64,000 nucleotides of DNA, from the NCBI RefSeq assembly GCF_010725885.1, contig NZ_AP022600.1:1426001-1490000 (forward strand), in the 5' to 3' direction. The notes below the pieces were generated by a model. The model worked only from the letters and a program-made list of their open reading frames with translations. It did no database searches and was not told the DNA's origin. Positions 8,707 to 16,608 of this stretch are shown in pieces; position 1 is the first letter of the stretch, and the number at the start of each line of letters is the position of its first letter. This DNA is from Mycolicibacterium tokaiense (GTDB lineage: Bacteria > Actinomycetota > Actinomycetes > Mycobacteriales > Mycobacteriaceae). Made by a program: the position numbers and the translations under genes.

Positions 8707-9402
8707 TCACTGGACGGTGAAGTGCAACTCGCCGATCCCGTCGATGCCACCGGCCACCTGTTGTCCGCGCTCGATGGGCCCGACACCCGAAGGGGTTCCG
8801 GTCATGATCAGATCGCCGGGGGCGAGGGTGACCGATGCCGACAGGTGTGCGATGACATCGGCGACGGGCCAGATCTGATCGGCCAGGTCACCCTCTTGGC
8901 GCAGTTGCCCGTCCACCGACACCCAGATGCGGCCGTGCCCCGGGTCCACGTCAGCCGCGGGCACCAGCAGCGACACCGGCGCCGACGCGTCGAATCCCTT
9001 GGACAGATCCCACGGTCGGCGTGTCTGTTTGGCGACGTCCTGCAGATCCCGCCGCGTCAGATCCACGCCGACGCAGTATCCCCAGACATGCTGCAGGGCA
9101 ACGTCAGTCGCGATCTCCGCGCCACCGGTGCCAATTGCCACGACGAGTTCGATCTCATGGTGCAGGTTCGAGGTCTGCGGCGGGTACGGGACCACGCCGG
9201 CAGCACCGCCCAGGTATCCCTCGTCGGCGGTGAACACCGCGTCGGCGGGTTTGGTGAAGTAGAACGGCGGCTCGCGGTCGGGATCGGCCCCCATCTCCCG
9301 CGCGTGGTCGGCATAGTTGCGCCCGACGCAGTACACCCGCCGGACCGGGAACCGTTCTTCGGAGCCCTGCACGGCAATCGTCGTCGCAGCGACGGTGAGC
9401 AT
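8707..9402 (-). CDS. Fumarylacetoacetate hydrolase-family protein
   Basis: A 231-residue single-domain FAH protein. It contains VYCVGRNYADHAREMG near the N-terminus, FYFTKPADAV, LHHEIELVVAIG with the H-E-x-E metal ligands, GYCVGVDLTRRDLQ, a K-G-F-D segment, and the C-terminal DLIMTGTPSGVGPI. These are the full set for acylpyruvate hydrolase or oxaloacetate decarboxylase-like FAH enzymes that cleave C-C bonds in dicarbonyl compounds using Mg or Ca. Length is normal for the bacterial single-domain form. It follows the PfkB gene by 39 bp and its stop overlaps the alternative start of the serine hydrolase, so it belongs to the same minus-strand operon. Confidence 0.88.
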   Translation of the reverse strand: MLTVAATTIAVQGSEERFPVRRVYCVGRNYADHAREMGADPDREPPFYFTKPADAVFTADEGYLGGAAGVVPYPPQTSNLHHEIELVVAIGTGGAEIATDVALQHVWGYCVGVDLTRRDLQDVAKQTRRPWDLSKGFDASAPVSLLVPAADVDPGHGRIWVSVDGQLRQEGDLADQIWPVADVIAHLSASVTLAPGDLIMTGTPSGVGPIERGQQVAGGIDGIGELHFTVQ

Positions 9403-9441
9403 CTGTTCTTCCTCTCGACCCAGGTGACGTCCATCCTAGGG

Positions 9442-10335
9442 TCAGCGCTTCCGCCAGTGCTTTTCGAGAGCCGTCAGCTCGGGCCTGCCGCCGAGGCGCG
9501 CAACAGTGGATCGAGCGGCCGCCCCGGCGACGTTCGCTGCCGTCACCGGATCAGCCTCATCGAGCAGTGCGGCCGTCAAGCCCGCCATGAACGCGTCTCC
9601 GGCACCGGTCTGATCGACGACACCGCCATCGGTGTGTGGCACAAGGTCTCTGCCGGCGCGCCACAACACCAGATCGCCGGTGCCCCGGACAGCAATCGCA
9701 ACCAGGCTCGGGCCGGCGTCCAGCAGTTCGGTGCCGATCTGGGAGGCGATCTGGACCGATGTCGGTGCACGGCCGGTCAGCGCCTCGGCCTCTGCAGCAT
9801 CCAGACGCAGCACGTCGAGCATCGGCAACAGCGCTGCAGCGTAACCCGGTTCCGGATTACCGTCGGCAATCACGGGCACGCCGTATCGGTGCGCGGCCTC
9901 GGCGGCGGCCACCATGACCTCCCCTGGTTGTTGCAGTTGCAGGGACACCACGGCCACGGAATCGAGAGACGACTGCCGCACGTCGTCGACGGTCAGCATG
10001 CTCTCGGTCGGGGTGTGTTCGAACAGCCGGCGACTGCCAGGGTCGTCGACGAGATCGACCATCAGCGCGCTGTTCCCGCGCCGGACCACACGCGAGACGT
10101 CCACGCCGTCGGCAGCGAGCTGGTCGCGCAGCCACGGGCCGTGGCCGTCGTCGCCCACCACACCAAGCACCGCGGCCGGAACACCGAGCTGGGTCAGTGC
10201 CACCGCCTGATTGGCGCCCTTGCCGCCGACCAGCTCACGGCGCTCAGTGATCGTGGCCGACCCGCCGGACTCCGGCAATCCATCACAACGCAGCACCAGG
10301 TCGCGAGCGATCTGTCCGACAACCAAGACCGTCAT
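9442..10335 (-). CDS. PfkB-family carbohydrate kinase (ribokinase-like)
   Basis: A 297-residue PfkB kinase. Signature one is present as GGKGANQAVALTQLG, signature two as DQTGAGDAFMAGLTAALL with the catalytic aspartate in GAGD; the sugar-binding N-terminal segment reads VVGQIARDLVL. The order and spacing match ribokinase and related nucleoside or sugar kinases. The start at 10335 (MTVLVVGQ) overlaps the stop of the upstream LLM oxidoreductase by 4 nt (ATGA), which supports this start over a ten-codon extension. Likely phosphorylates a sugar or nucleoside; no transporter is adjacent to show which. Confidence 0.87.
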   Translation of the reverse strand: MTVLVVGQIARDLVLRCDGLPESGGSATITERRELVGGKGANQAVALTQLGVPAAVLGVVGDDGHGPWLRDQLAADGVDVSRVVRRGNSALMVDLVDDPGSRRLFEHTPTESMLTVDDVRQSSLDSVAVVSLQLQQPGEVMVAAAEAAHRYGVPVIADGNPEPGYAAALLPMLDVLRLDAAEAEALTGRAPTSVQIASQIGTELLDAGPSLVAIAVRGTGDLVLWRAGRDLVPHTDGGVVDQTGAGDAFMAGLTAALLDEADPVTAANVAGAAARSTVARLGGRPELTALEKHWRKR

Positions 10336-11285
10336 CGCAACTGCGGCAGCACATCTCGCTGCCACGCAGCGAAGAATCCCTCGATGTCGGGACCAACCTG
10401 CTGGACGTACACCTCATCGGCGCCGGCCTCGAGGTACTGGCGGACCTGTGCTGCGTGGGCGTCGGGATCACCACCGCAGGTGATGGCCTCGGCCACCTTC
10501 TCCGGCGGCACCAACTGCGAGGCGTCCGCGAAGTCCATGGGGGTGGGCAGAGTCTGCGCCAAGCGTCCGGGCAGCTGCTCGTTGGCCCAGATCCGGTGCG
10601 CCGCTTCCAGGGCCGTGTCCGCGTCGCGATCCCAGCTGACCTTGGTGCCCGCCTGTACCGGCTTGTCCCCGCCGCCGCCGTCGCGGAACTTCTTGATCAG
10701 TTCGGCGTCGGGCATCGTGGTGCAATAGCCGTCACCCACTTTCGCGGCGAGTTCGACCGCCATCGGGCCGAATGCCGAGACATAGATGGGCACCGGTTGC
10801 TCGGGCAGTGTGTAGATCCGAGCTTCCTCCACGTCGTAGTGCTCGCCCCGGTGGCTGATCTTCTTGCCGGTGTGCAGCCGGCGGATCACCTCGATGGCCT
10901 CTTCGAGCATCTCGAGCCGAACGCCCGGTGACGGCCAATGATCGCCCAGCACATGCTCGTTGAGGGCCTCGCCGGTGCCCACACCGAGGATGAACCGTCC
11001 GTCGAGTTGCACGGCGGCGGTGGCGGCGGCCTGGGCGACGATTGCCGGGTGCATGCGGATCAGAGGGCAGGTGACGGCGGTGGTCACCGGGAGCGACGTC
11101 ACCTGCGAGAGCGCACCGATGACACCCCAGACGAAGGCGCTCTCGCCCTGCTCGTCATTCCAGGGATGAAAGTGGTCGGAGATCCACAGAGCTTCGAAGC
11201 CCGCGTCCTCCGCACGCTTGGCCTGGTCGATCAGTTCGGCAGGGCGGTACTGCTCACATGACAGGAAGTAACCGATCTTCGACAT
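10332..11285 (-). CDS. LLM-class F420-dependent oxidoreductase (FGD-like)
   Basis: A 317-residue luciferase-like TIM barrel. The start MSKIGYFLSCEQY, then AGFEALWISDHFHPW, GVGTGEALNEHVLG and VYVQQVGPD are very close to the F420-dependent glucose-6-phosphate dehydrogenase group, including the SDHFHPW and GTGEALNEH segments that in FGD lie at the F420 and substrate pocket. It probably transfers hydride between an alcohol or sugar and coenzyme F420. Glucose-6-phosphate specificity is not proven, since mycobacteria carry many FGD paralogues. It is the first gene of the five-gene minus-strand cluster and is coupled by a 4-nt overlap to the PfkB kinase. Confidence 0.87.
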   Translation of the reverse strand: MSKIGYFLSCEQYRPAELIDQAKRAEDAGFEALWISDHFHPWNDEQGESAFVWGVIGALSQVTSLPVTTAVTCPLIRMHPAIVAQAAATAAVQLDGRFILGVGTGEALNEHVLGDHWPSPGVRLEMLEEAIEVIRRLHTGKKISHRGEHYDVEEARIYTLPEQPVPIYVSAFGPMAVELAAKVGDGYCTTMPDAELIKKFRDGGGGDKPVQAGTKVSWDRDADTALEAAHRIWANEQLPGRLAQTLPTPMDFADASQLVPPEKVAEAITCGGDPDAHAAQVRQYLEAGADEVYVQQVGPDIEGFFAAWQRDVLPQLR

Positions 11286-11325
11286 GCCTGCCGTCTACCC
11301 GCACGATCGCGAGCCACACGTGGTG

Positions 11326-11742
11326 TCAGAACGGACTGCTGTTGGATTGCCGCTTGGCGTCTTCGGGGCGGGGACCGAACCGGCGGACATAATCCTCGTG
11401 GATGTGTGCGTCGCGCTTGCGCTTGATCACGTCGACGAGGTTGGGATCGAGGCCGTGCTGGGCCAGCCGGTGCCGACGCCAGACCTTGTTGAGCGCCAAT
11501 GCCATCAGGATCGCCCAGATGTAGATGGGCGCGGTCATCTCCAGGCGCACGTAGAAGGACGTGTCGAGCAGCCAGATGGGTCCGAGGACGAACAGCGGCG
11601 GGATGGCGAAACGGATGAGGTGGCGTCGGACCGCCCCCTGTCCGGCCAGGTCCTCGGCGACCCAACGGTTCATCGACGGAGGCAGCCGCTTCCCGTATGA
11701 GAAGGCGATGTACTGCCAGAGGTTCGGTTTGTCGGCGGACAT
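11326..11742 (-). CDS. Membrane protein, DUF5313-like
   Basis: A 138-residue protein with the mycobacterial pattern Y-G-x-x-L-P-x-S-M-x-x-W-V-x-x-D-L-x-G-x-G-A-V-R-R-H (here SYGKRLPPSMNRWVAEDLAG then AVRRHLIR), followed by two membrane segments (about residues 49-62 and 71-88) and a basic C-terminal tail with RRHRLAQHGLDP. I recall this arrangement from the DUF5313 family, found mainly in Mycobacteriales; function is unknown. It follows the MarR gene on the same strand with an 11-bp gap, so both may be transcribed together. Confidence 0.75.
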   Translation of the reverse strand: MSADKPNLWQYIAFSYGKRLPPSMNRWVAEDLAGQGAVRRHLIRFAIPPLFVLGPIWLLDTSFYVRLEMTAPIYIWAILMALALNKVWRRHRLAQHGLDPNLVDVIKRKRDAHIHEDYVRRFGPRPEDAKRQSNSSPF

Positions 11743-11753
11743 GCTGCTCCTGT

Positions 11754-12233
11754 TCAACTGTCGAGGGCCCCGGCGGCCAGTGCCGCGGTGTTGACCCGGG
11801 TCAGCACGCGGTGGAGTTGCTCGATCTCGGACATGCTGACACCCAGGCGGTCGACCACGGCGGACGGTATCGATTCCGCCCGGGTGCGCAACGCCGATCC
11901 GGCTGCGGTGAGTTCGACATCAGTGGAACGCTCGTCGGCGGCGCTGCGCGTGCGGGTGATCAAGCCGAGTGCTTCCAGTCGTTTCAGCATCGGCGAAAGA
12001 GTCGCCGAATCCAGCTGCAGTGTAGTGGCGATCTTCTTCACCGTCAGGGGTGCCGCGGAGCTCTTGCGGTGGTCCCAGAGCGCGAGCATCACCAGGTACT
12101 GCGGGTGCGTCAGTCCCAGAGGCTCCAGCAGGGGCCGGTAGACCGCCAGGACCGCGCGGTTGGTGACCGCGAGCGCGAAGCAGACCTGCTGCTCGAGCGC
12201 CAGCGGGTCGGCGGACGTGGTCGGGGCGGACAT
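11754..12233 (-). CDS. MarR-family regulator, OhrR-like
   Basis: A 159-residue winged-helix regulator. The N-terminal helix reads EQQVCFALAVTNRAV, placing Cys18 where OhrR regulators keep the peroxide-sensing cysteine, and LTHPQYLVMLALWDH is the next family segment. The DNA-binding wing follows at LQLDSATLSPMLKRLEALGLITRTRSAADER. OhrR repressors release DNA when an organic peroxide oxidises the cysteine. No ohr peroxidase gene is adjacent; instead the DUF5313-like gene is downstream. The ATG lies 6 nt from a TACTAT -10 element, so the transcript is probably leaderless, and perfect palindromes just upstream suggest self-repression. Confidence 0.87.
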   Translation of the reverse strand: MSAPTTSADPLALEQQVCFALAVTNRAVLAVYRPLLEPLGLTHPQYLVMLALWDHRKSSAAPLTVKKIATTLQLDSATLSPMLKRLEALGLITRTRSAADERSTDVELTAAGSALRTRAESIPSAVVDRLGVSMSEIEQLHRVLTRVNTAALAAGALDS

Positions 12234-12239
12234 AGTTCG

Positions 12240-12267
12240 ATAGTACGCTAATAGTTAGCGCACTAAC
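12240..12267 (-). promoter_or_regulatory. Promoter and palindromic operator of the OhrR-like gene
   Basis: The + strand holds a perfect inverted repeat CGCTAA-TAG-TTAGCG (12246-12260) that overlaps a second one, GTTAG-CGCA-CTAAC (12254-12267). On the minus strand a -10-like TACTAT (12240-12245) ends 6 nt before the ATG, so the palindromes fall in the spacer upstream of it. This is where a MarR repressor would block its own leaderless promoter. The palindromes are seen directly; binding is inferred. Confidence 0.6.
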
Positions 12268-12269
12268 GA

Positions 12270-12914
12270 TCAGTGGCCCAACTCACCCGCGATGCCCCGC
12301 TCGATCTGCGCTACGGCCCGCTCCGGCAGGTCCACCAGCCCGCCCAACTCCCTGCGGGCCCGCCGATAGGCCTGGTCGCGTTCCTGCGCCGTCGCGCCAT
12401 CATCCGTTGCCATCCGCAAGAGACTTCGCGCTCGCTGCAGACGCTGGCGCTCCGGCTCACTGAAGCCCAGGTCGCGCCGGCGCCTGGCTTCGGACTCGGC
12501 CACGGTGAACGCGCTGACGTACTCCTCGACCGCGTGCAGGTACTCGGTCGCGGCCTCCCGATCGTCCAGCAGGACCTCCGCCGCCTGCGGCCGGAGCAGA
12601 TCTGCGCGCCACTTCGCGCGGTGGAAACGCTCGGTGACCGCTTCGGTGAGGTCGGTCATCAATGGATAGTCCAGCAATGTCACGGGGTCCAGCTCGTACT
12701 CGAGCCAGCGGGCGTCGGTGCGGTCATGTTCGGCGACCGCACGTTGGATGGTTTTCCAGCTGACCGCCTGGCGTGTGGGCCGAGGTTCGGGCTCCTCTAC
12801 CGGCTCCGGCGTCTGCGGCCGCCGGCGTTGGACGGCCCGGTAACCCGCGAACGCGGCACCGGCGATCGGGATGACGATGATCAACAGCTCGATCAGTCGA
12901 ATGATCAGGCCCAT
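12270..12914 (-). CDS. Unknown protein with N-terminal membrane anchor
   Basis: A 214-residue protein starting MGLIIRLIELLIIVIPIAG, a single membrane segment, followed by a short proline- and glutamate-rich linker (residues about 28-48) and a long, charged, helical cytoplasmic domain rich in Arg, Glu and Ala (for example ESEARRRRDLGFSEPERQRLQRARSLL split over two helices). It looks like a coiled-coil or helical-bundle protein held at the membrane. I do not recognise a family. It lies upstream of the OhrR-like gene on the same strand, separated from it by the palindromic operator. The start at 12914 puts the membrane segment at the very N-terminus. Confidence 0.68.
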   Translation of the reverse strand: MGLIIRLIELLIIVIPIAGAAFAGYRAVQRRRPQTPEPVEEPEPRPTRQAVSWKTIQRAVAEHDRTDARWLEYELDPVTLLDYPLMTDLTEAVTERFHRAKWRADLLRPQAAEVLLDDREAATEYLHAVEEYVSAFTVAESEARRRRDLGFSEPERQRLQRARSLLRMATDDGATAQERDQAYRRARRELGGLVDLPERAVAQIERGIAGELGH

Positions 12915-13095
12915 GAGGCCAGGATGCCAGCGACCTTCGTACGCGGCGGTCATGGGCAGTCACGCCCCGCACCCTTGAGGGGAAAGTCGCCACCTGACCA
13001 CCCCTGATGTCCCCGATGTCCTGATGCAGAAGTGTCACCAATGTCCAGAGTCATCACACGTATCAATGTCGGTGGGTGGTGGCACAATCGAATGT

Positions 13096-13241
13096 ATGTT
13101 CGATACGCTTCCGGATCCGGCGACCTACGGGGAGTTGACCCCCAAGGAGCTGGTTACTGCCATCCGGGAGTACCACCAGGCTGAGGCGCAGATGACGGCC
13201 CGCAAACTGGCCTGCATCGCCCACCTGGTGGCCCTGCGCGA
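13096..13241 (+). pseudogene. DUF222/HNH (13E12-repeat) gene, 5' fragment cut by IS insertion
   Basis: The first 48 codons plus two bases of a 13E12-repeat protein, opening MFDTLPDPATYGELTPKELV and AEAQMTARKLACIAHL, the standard N-terminus of the mycobacterial DUF222 family. Reading continues into the insertion sequence and stops at 13281, giving a short chimeric peptide. If the element at 13242-14734 and one copy of the 8-bp duplicate CTGCGCGA are removed, the frame runs straight on into the 3' fragment as VALREAEAAEEEKLW. The intact gene would have coded for 668 residues. Confidence 0.88.
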
Positions 13242-13272
13242 GAGCTTGTCAAGACTTTTGTGTATGAGCCGC
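13242..13272 (+). repeat. Left terminal inverted repeat of the IS256 element
   Basis: Begins GAGCTTGTCAAG and contains TTTTGTGTATGAGC. It aligns with the reverse complement of 14704-14734 at 22 of 31 positions. The target duplicate CTGCGCGA ends immediately before it at 13241. Confidence 0.85.
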
Positions 13273-13289
13273 GTTGGTTAGTACGCTGG

Positions 13290-14684
13290 TTAGTAAATGT
13301 ATGGCTCTAGTCGGTCTGGGTAGGCCAGGACCAGGGCGCCTAGTGCGTGCTTCCACCCAGTGACGATGGCGCCTTCGACGAGACGGTTACTTTGCTTGTA
13401 CCGCTGGGGCGTCGTTCGGTCGCGGTGACGAACGCGTTCTCGGGAGCGTTTGTCTTCGATATCGCAGATCGCAAGCCACAAAAGCTTCACTGCCGCTTGA
13501 TCATTCGGGAAATGACCACGATTCTTGATGATTTTGCGGAGTTGATAGTTCAGCGACTCGATGGCGTTGGTGGTGTAGATAATTTTGCGGACGGCCGGCG
13601 GGAACGACAGAAACGGAATGAAGCGGTCCCAGGCTGCCTCCCAGGCTCGAACCGTAGTCGGGTACTTCTTCCCCCAAGCGGACGCGGCGAACTCGTGCAG
13701 AGCGATTTCCGCGGCATCGATGGTGGGTGCGGTGTAAATGAGGCGCAACGCAGAGGCCACCTGTTTGCGATCGCCGTAGGCAACAAAACGCATCGATGAC
13801 CGAAGGAGATGCACCGTGCATGTTTGCACGATGGTCTGCGGCCACGTCGCGGCAATCGCGTCGCCGAAGCCGGTTAGCCCATCCACACAGGCGATGAGCA
13901 CGTCCTTAACGCCACGATTGGCCAGCTCAGCGCACACTCCAGCCCAGAATTTCGCTCCCTCGGTGGGCTGGACCCAAATCCCCAGCACGTGGCGGATCCC
14001 GTCCATATCGACTCCGACAGCGATGTGAGCGGACTTGTTTCGGACCTGATGACCGTCGCGGATCTTGATCACCAGAGCGTCCAGATAGACGATCGGATAC
14101 ATCGGATCCAGCGGCCTGCGCTGCCACTCCAGGACCTCTTCGAGCACCGCGTCGGTGATCTTGCTGATCGTCTCCCGCGAGATCTCGGTGCCGATCGTGG
14201 TGGCCAGGTGATGCTCGATGTCGCGGACGGTCATCCCGCCGGCATAGAGGCTGATGATCATCGAATCCAGTCCACCGATGCGCCGCGAGCCCTTCGGAAC
14301 CAGCATCGGAATGAAGCTGCCGTCACGGTCACGTGGAATGGCCAGGGTGACGTCGCCGACCTCGCTAGAGACTGTCTTGGCGCTGAAACCGTTGCGGGCG
14401 TTGGGAAGTACCCGCCCAGCGGGATCGCCCTTGTCGTAGCCGAGATGGCCGGTCAGCTCCGTCTGCAGGCCGCGCTCCAGGACCGCCTTGACCATCTCCT
14501 GCAGAAAGCCACCTTCGCCAGTCAACTGCAGCTCACCCGCGTCGATCTTGGCCAGCACGTCGTCGAAACCGCCCGAGGCCTTCAACGCCTCGAACGCCTG
14601 CCGGCCTGACTCCAGCCGGTCTACTTCCTCGCCGTTATCGCCGTCACCGGCCTGACTGTCCTGCCGAACAACCATGGACATCAT
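13290..14684 (-). CDS. IS256-family (mutator-type) transposase
   Basis: A 464-residue DDE transposase with no frame break. The catalytic triad is visible: Asp202 in YLDALVIK, Asp268 in ACVDGLTGF, and Glu376 in TTNAIESLNYQLR, with the family's C-H segment TCTVHLLR after the second aspartate. The N-terminal part has the MVKAVLERGLQTELTGHLGY segment and LVPKGSRRIGGLD. Length and motif spacing are normal for IS256 transposases, so the element may still be active. The gene starts 50 bp inside the right terminal repeat and stops 48 bp inside the left end. In neighbouring species such elements are common in accessory loci. Confidence 0.95.
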   Translation of the reverse strand: MMSMVVRQDSQAGDGDNGEEVDRLESGRQAFEALKASGGFDDVLAKIDAGELQLTGEGGFLQEMVKAVLERGLQTELTGHLGYDKGDPAGRVLPNARNGFSAKTVSSEVGDVTLAIPRDRDGSFIPMLVPKGSRRIGGLDSMIISLYAGGMTVRDIEHHLATTIGTEISRETISKITDAVLEEVLEWQRRPLDPMYPIVYLDALVIKIRDGHQVRNKSAHIAVGVDMDGIRHVLGIWVQPTEGAKFWAGVCAELANRGVKDVLIACVDGLTGFGDAIAATWPQTIVQTCTVHLLRSSMRFVAYGDRKQVASALRLIYTAPTIDAAEIALHEFAASAWGKKYPTTVRAWEAAWDRFIPFLSFPPAVRKIIYTTNAIESLNYQLRKIIKNRGHFPNDQAAVKLLWLAICDIEDKRSRERVRHRDRTTPQRYKQSNRLVEGAIVTGWKHALGALVLAYPDRLEPYIY

Positions 14685-14703
14685 CGTGCTCCATCTGGCT
14701 CAT

Positions 14704-14734
14704 GCAGCTCCTACACAAACCATCTGACACGCCC
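14704..14734 (-). repeat. Right terminal inverted repeat of the IS256 element
   Basis: On the minus strand it reads GGGCGTGTCAGATGG then TTTGTGTAGGAGC. The second copy of the target duplicate CTGCGCGA follows at 14735-14742. An ATG at 14702, just inside this end, is in frame with the downstream DUF222 fragment. Confidence 0.85.
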
Positions 14735-15672
14735 CTGCGCGAAGCCGAAGCCGCCGAGGAGGAAAAGCTCTGGGTCTATGACCCCTGGGCCGGAGCCCGA
14801 GATGAAGTTGCCGCCGCCTTGGCGTTGAGCCCCCGCCGGGCCTCCGGGCAGCTGCGCCTGGCCGAAGCCCTCGCCGTGCGACTCCCGAAGGTCGCCGCCC
14901 TCTTGGATGCCGGGGTGATCAACGCCCGCGTCGCTGCCAGCATCGTCTACCGCACCGCCCTGGTCACCCCCGCCGCCCAACCCGTCATCGACGCCGAAAT
15001 CGCCGCCCGCGCCGGCAGCTACACCACCGCATCCGATACCGACGTCGAACTGGCCGTCGACGCCATCATCGACGAACACGACCCCGACGCCGTACGCCGC
15101 TACCGCGACGCCACCCACGACCTCGACGTGCAGTTCGGTAAACCCGACGACGTCACCGGCACCGCCTCGGTGTTCGGGCGGATCCTGGCCACCGACGCCG
15201 AGGTGGCCGCCCGGGTGTTGAATGCCATGGCCGACACCGTCTGCCGCGACGACCCCCGCAGCCGAGGGGAACTACGCCACGCCGGATTCGGGGCAGTGTT
15301 CCGCGGCCACGACCGCCTGGTGTGCCAATGCGGGCGCCCCGACTGTGTTGCCGCGTCGATCCCATCGAAAGTGAAGTCGATCGTGGTGCACATCCTCGCC
15401 GAAGCCGGCACCCTCGATGCCGCCCTGGCCGAAGTCGCCGCCGCCCAACACTTCCACCGCAACAGCGACCCGGCCGCACCGACGGTCGACCTCGACGCCA
15501 TCGCCCGCGACGCCGACGCCGCCGCATCTGCTCGCCCAGTCGAACCGGTGACGCCGTGGCCCCGGGACGGCGCTACTCCCGACATCGGCCACGGCGACGA
15601 CAGCCCGAACACCCCGCCGCCACCCGCGACCGGCTACGACGCCTACCTCGCCCCACCCACCGACGACGGTGG

Positions 15673-15840
15673 GGACGACGACGAGGATCCACCCTGGGCC
15701 GCACCCGGTCCCGGCACCAACACCAACGGCGACGAGCCGGACACCCTCACCAACCACGGCCATGCCACCGCGCCCACCGATGATGACGGGGACAACGACG
15801 ACGAGGATCCCCCGTGGGCCGCACCCGGGCCGGGCGCACC
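15673..15840 (+). repeat. Duplicated acidic segment in the DUF222 linker
   Basis: The stretch coding for DDEDPPWAAPGPG occurs twice, near 15676-15715 and 15799-15838, with nearly the same bases (GACGAGGATCC then CCTGGGCCGCACCC-like). It lies between the DUF222 and HNH domains and probably arose by internal duplication, giving a length-variable linker. Confidence 0.7.
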
Positions 15841-16608
15841 ACCCCCGCCACCGGATCACCCCGACACCGGCACCGCCGCCACCCCCAACACCGACCAGCC
15901 AGGCCCGGCCACGCCCGCCACTGAGGGGCACACCAGCGCCACCCCCGACCCCGACTCCACCGAACCCTCAGCCGCTCACACCTGCCCACCGGCAGTGAGC
16001 ACCGGCGGCCACATCATCCCCACCCTGCTGCTCGCCGAACTCATCCGCACCGGCGCCACCATCCAACCCCTACCCCCACCCGCAACGGACCCCGAACCGC
16101 ACTACCAGTTCTCCGACCAACTGCGCCGCTTCATCACACTGCGCGACCTACGCTGCAGCTTCCCCGGCTGCACCCGCACCGCCGAAAAACTCGACATCGA
16201 CCACACCATCGCCCACGCCGACCACGGCCACACCCACCCCTCCAACGGCAAACTCCTCTGCCGCGAACACCACCTCGCCAAAACCTTCCCCACCACCGCC
16301 GGACAGTGGACCGACGAACAACTCCCCAACGGCGACATCTACTGGACCGCCCCCACCGGCCACTCCTACCTCACCGAACCCCGCAGCAGAACCCTGCTCC
16401 CCCACGCCAACCTCACCACCAGCACCACGCCCTTCATCCACCCCAACAAACGACGCCGCACCACCACACCCACCGCCCCCATGCCCACCCGACAACGCAC
16501 CCGCGCCAATGACCGCGCCCAACGCATCACCACCGAACGCGAACACAACGCACTACTCCGCGCCCTCGACCACGGCCCACCCACCCGGTCGCCGTTCCGA
16601 TGACCGGG

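Larger units (their letters stand above)
13242..14734 (-). mobile_element. IS256-family insertion sequence (1493 bp, intact)
   Basis: The element is bounded by imperfect terminal inverted repeats that match at 22 of 31 positions, with shared blocks GTCA, TTTGTGTA and GAGC. An 8-bp direct repeat CTGCGCGA flanks it exactly (13234-13241 and 14735-14742), the duplication size known for IS256-family elements. It carries a single full-length transposase gene on the minus strand. The insertion splits a DUF222/HNH gene. No other copy is present in the window. Confidence 0.92.
14702..16603 (+). pseudogene. DUF222/HNH endonuclease-domain protein, 3' fragment (13E12 repeat family)
   Basis: This carries all of the protein except its first 49 residues. 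The DUF222 domain runs over roughly the first 230 residues (VAAALALSPRRASGQLRLAEAL, AEVAARVLNAMADT). A long acidic, proline-rich linker follows with the segment DDEDPPWAAPGPG twice. The HNH nuclease domain lies at about 16110-16300: RCSFPGCTRTAEKLDIDHTIAH then SNGKLLCREHHLAK, with zinc cysteines and the D-H and H-H residues present. An ATG at 14702 inside the IS end is in frame and would give a 633-residue product led by ten IS-coded residues, so a truncated protein might still be made. These proteins are of unknown role and often multicopy in mycobacteria. Confidence 0.85.

Noticed and set aside
12241..12267. Transposon end or CRISPR-like repeat
   Set aside because: The short palindromes sit exactly at a regulator's promoter with no repeat units or target duplication; an operator explains them.
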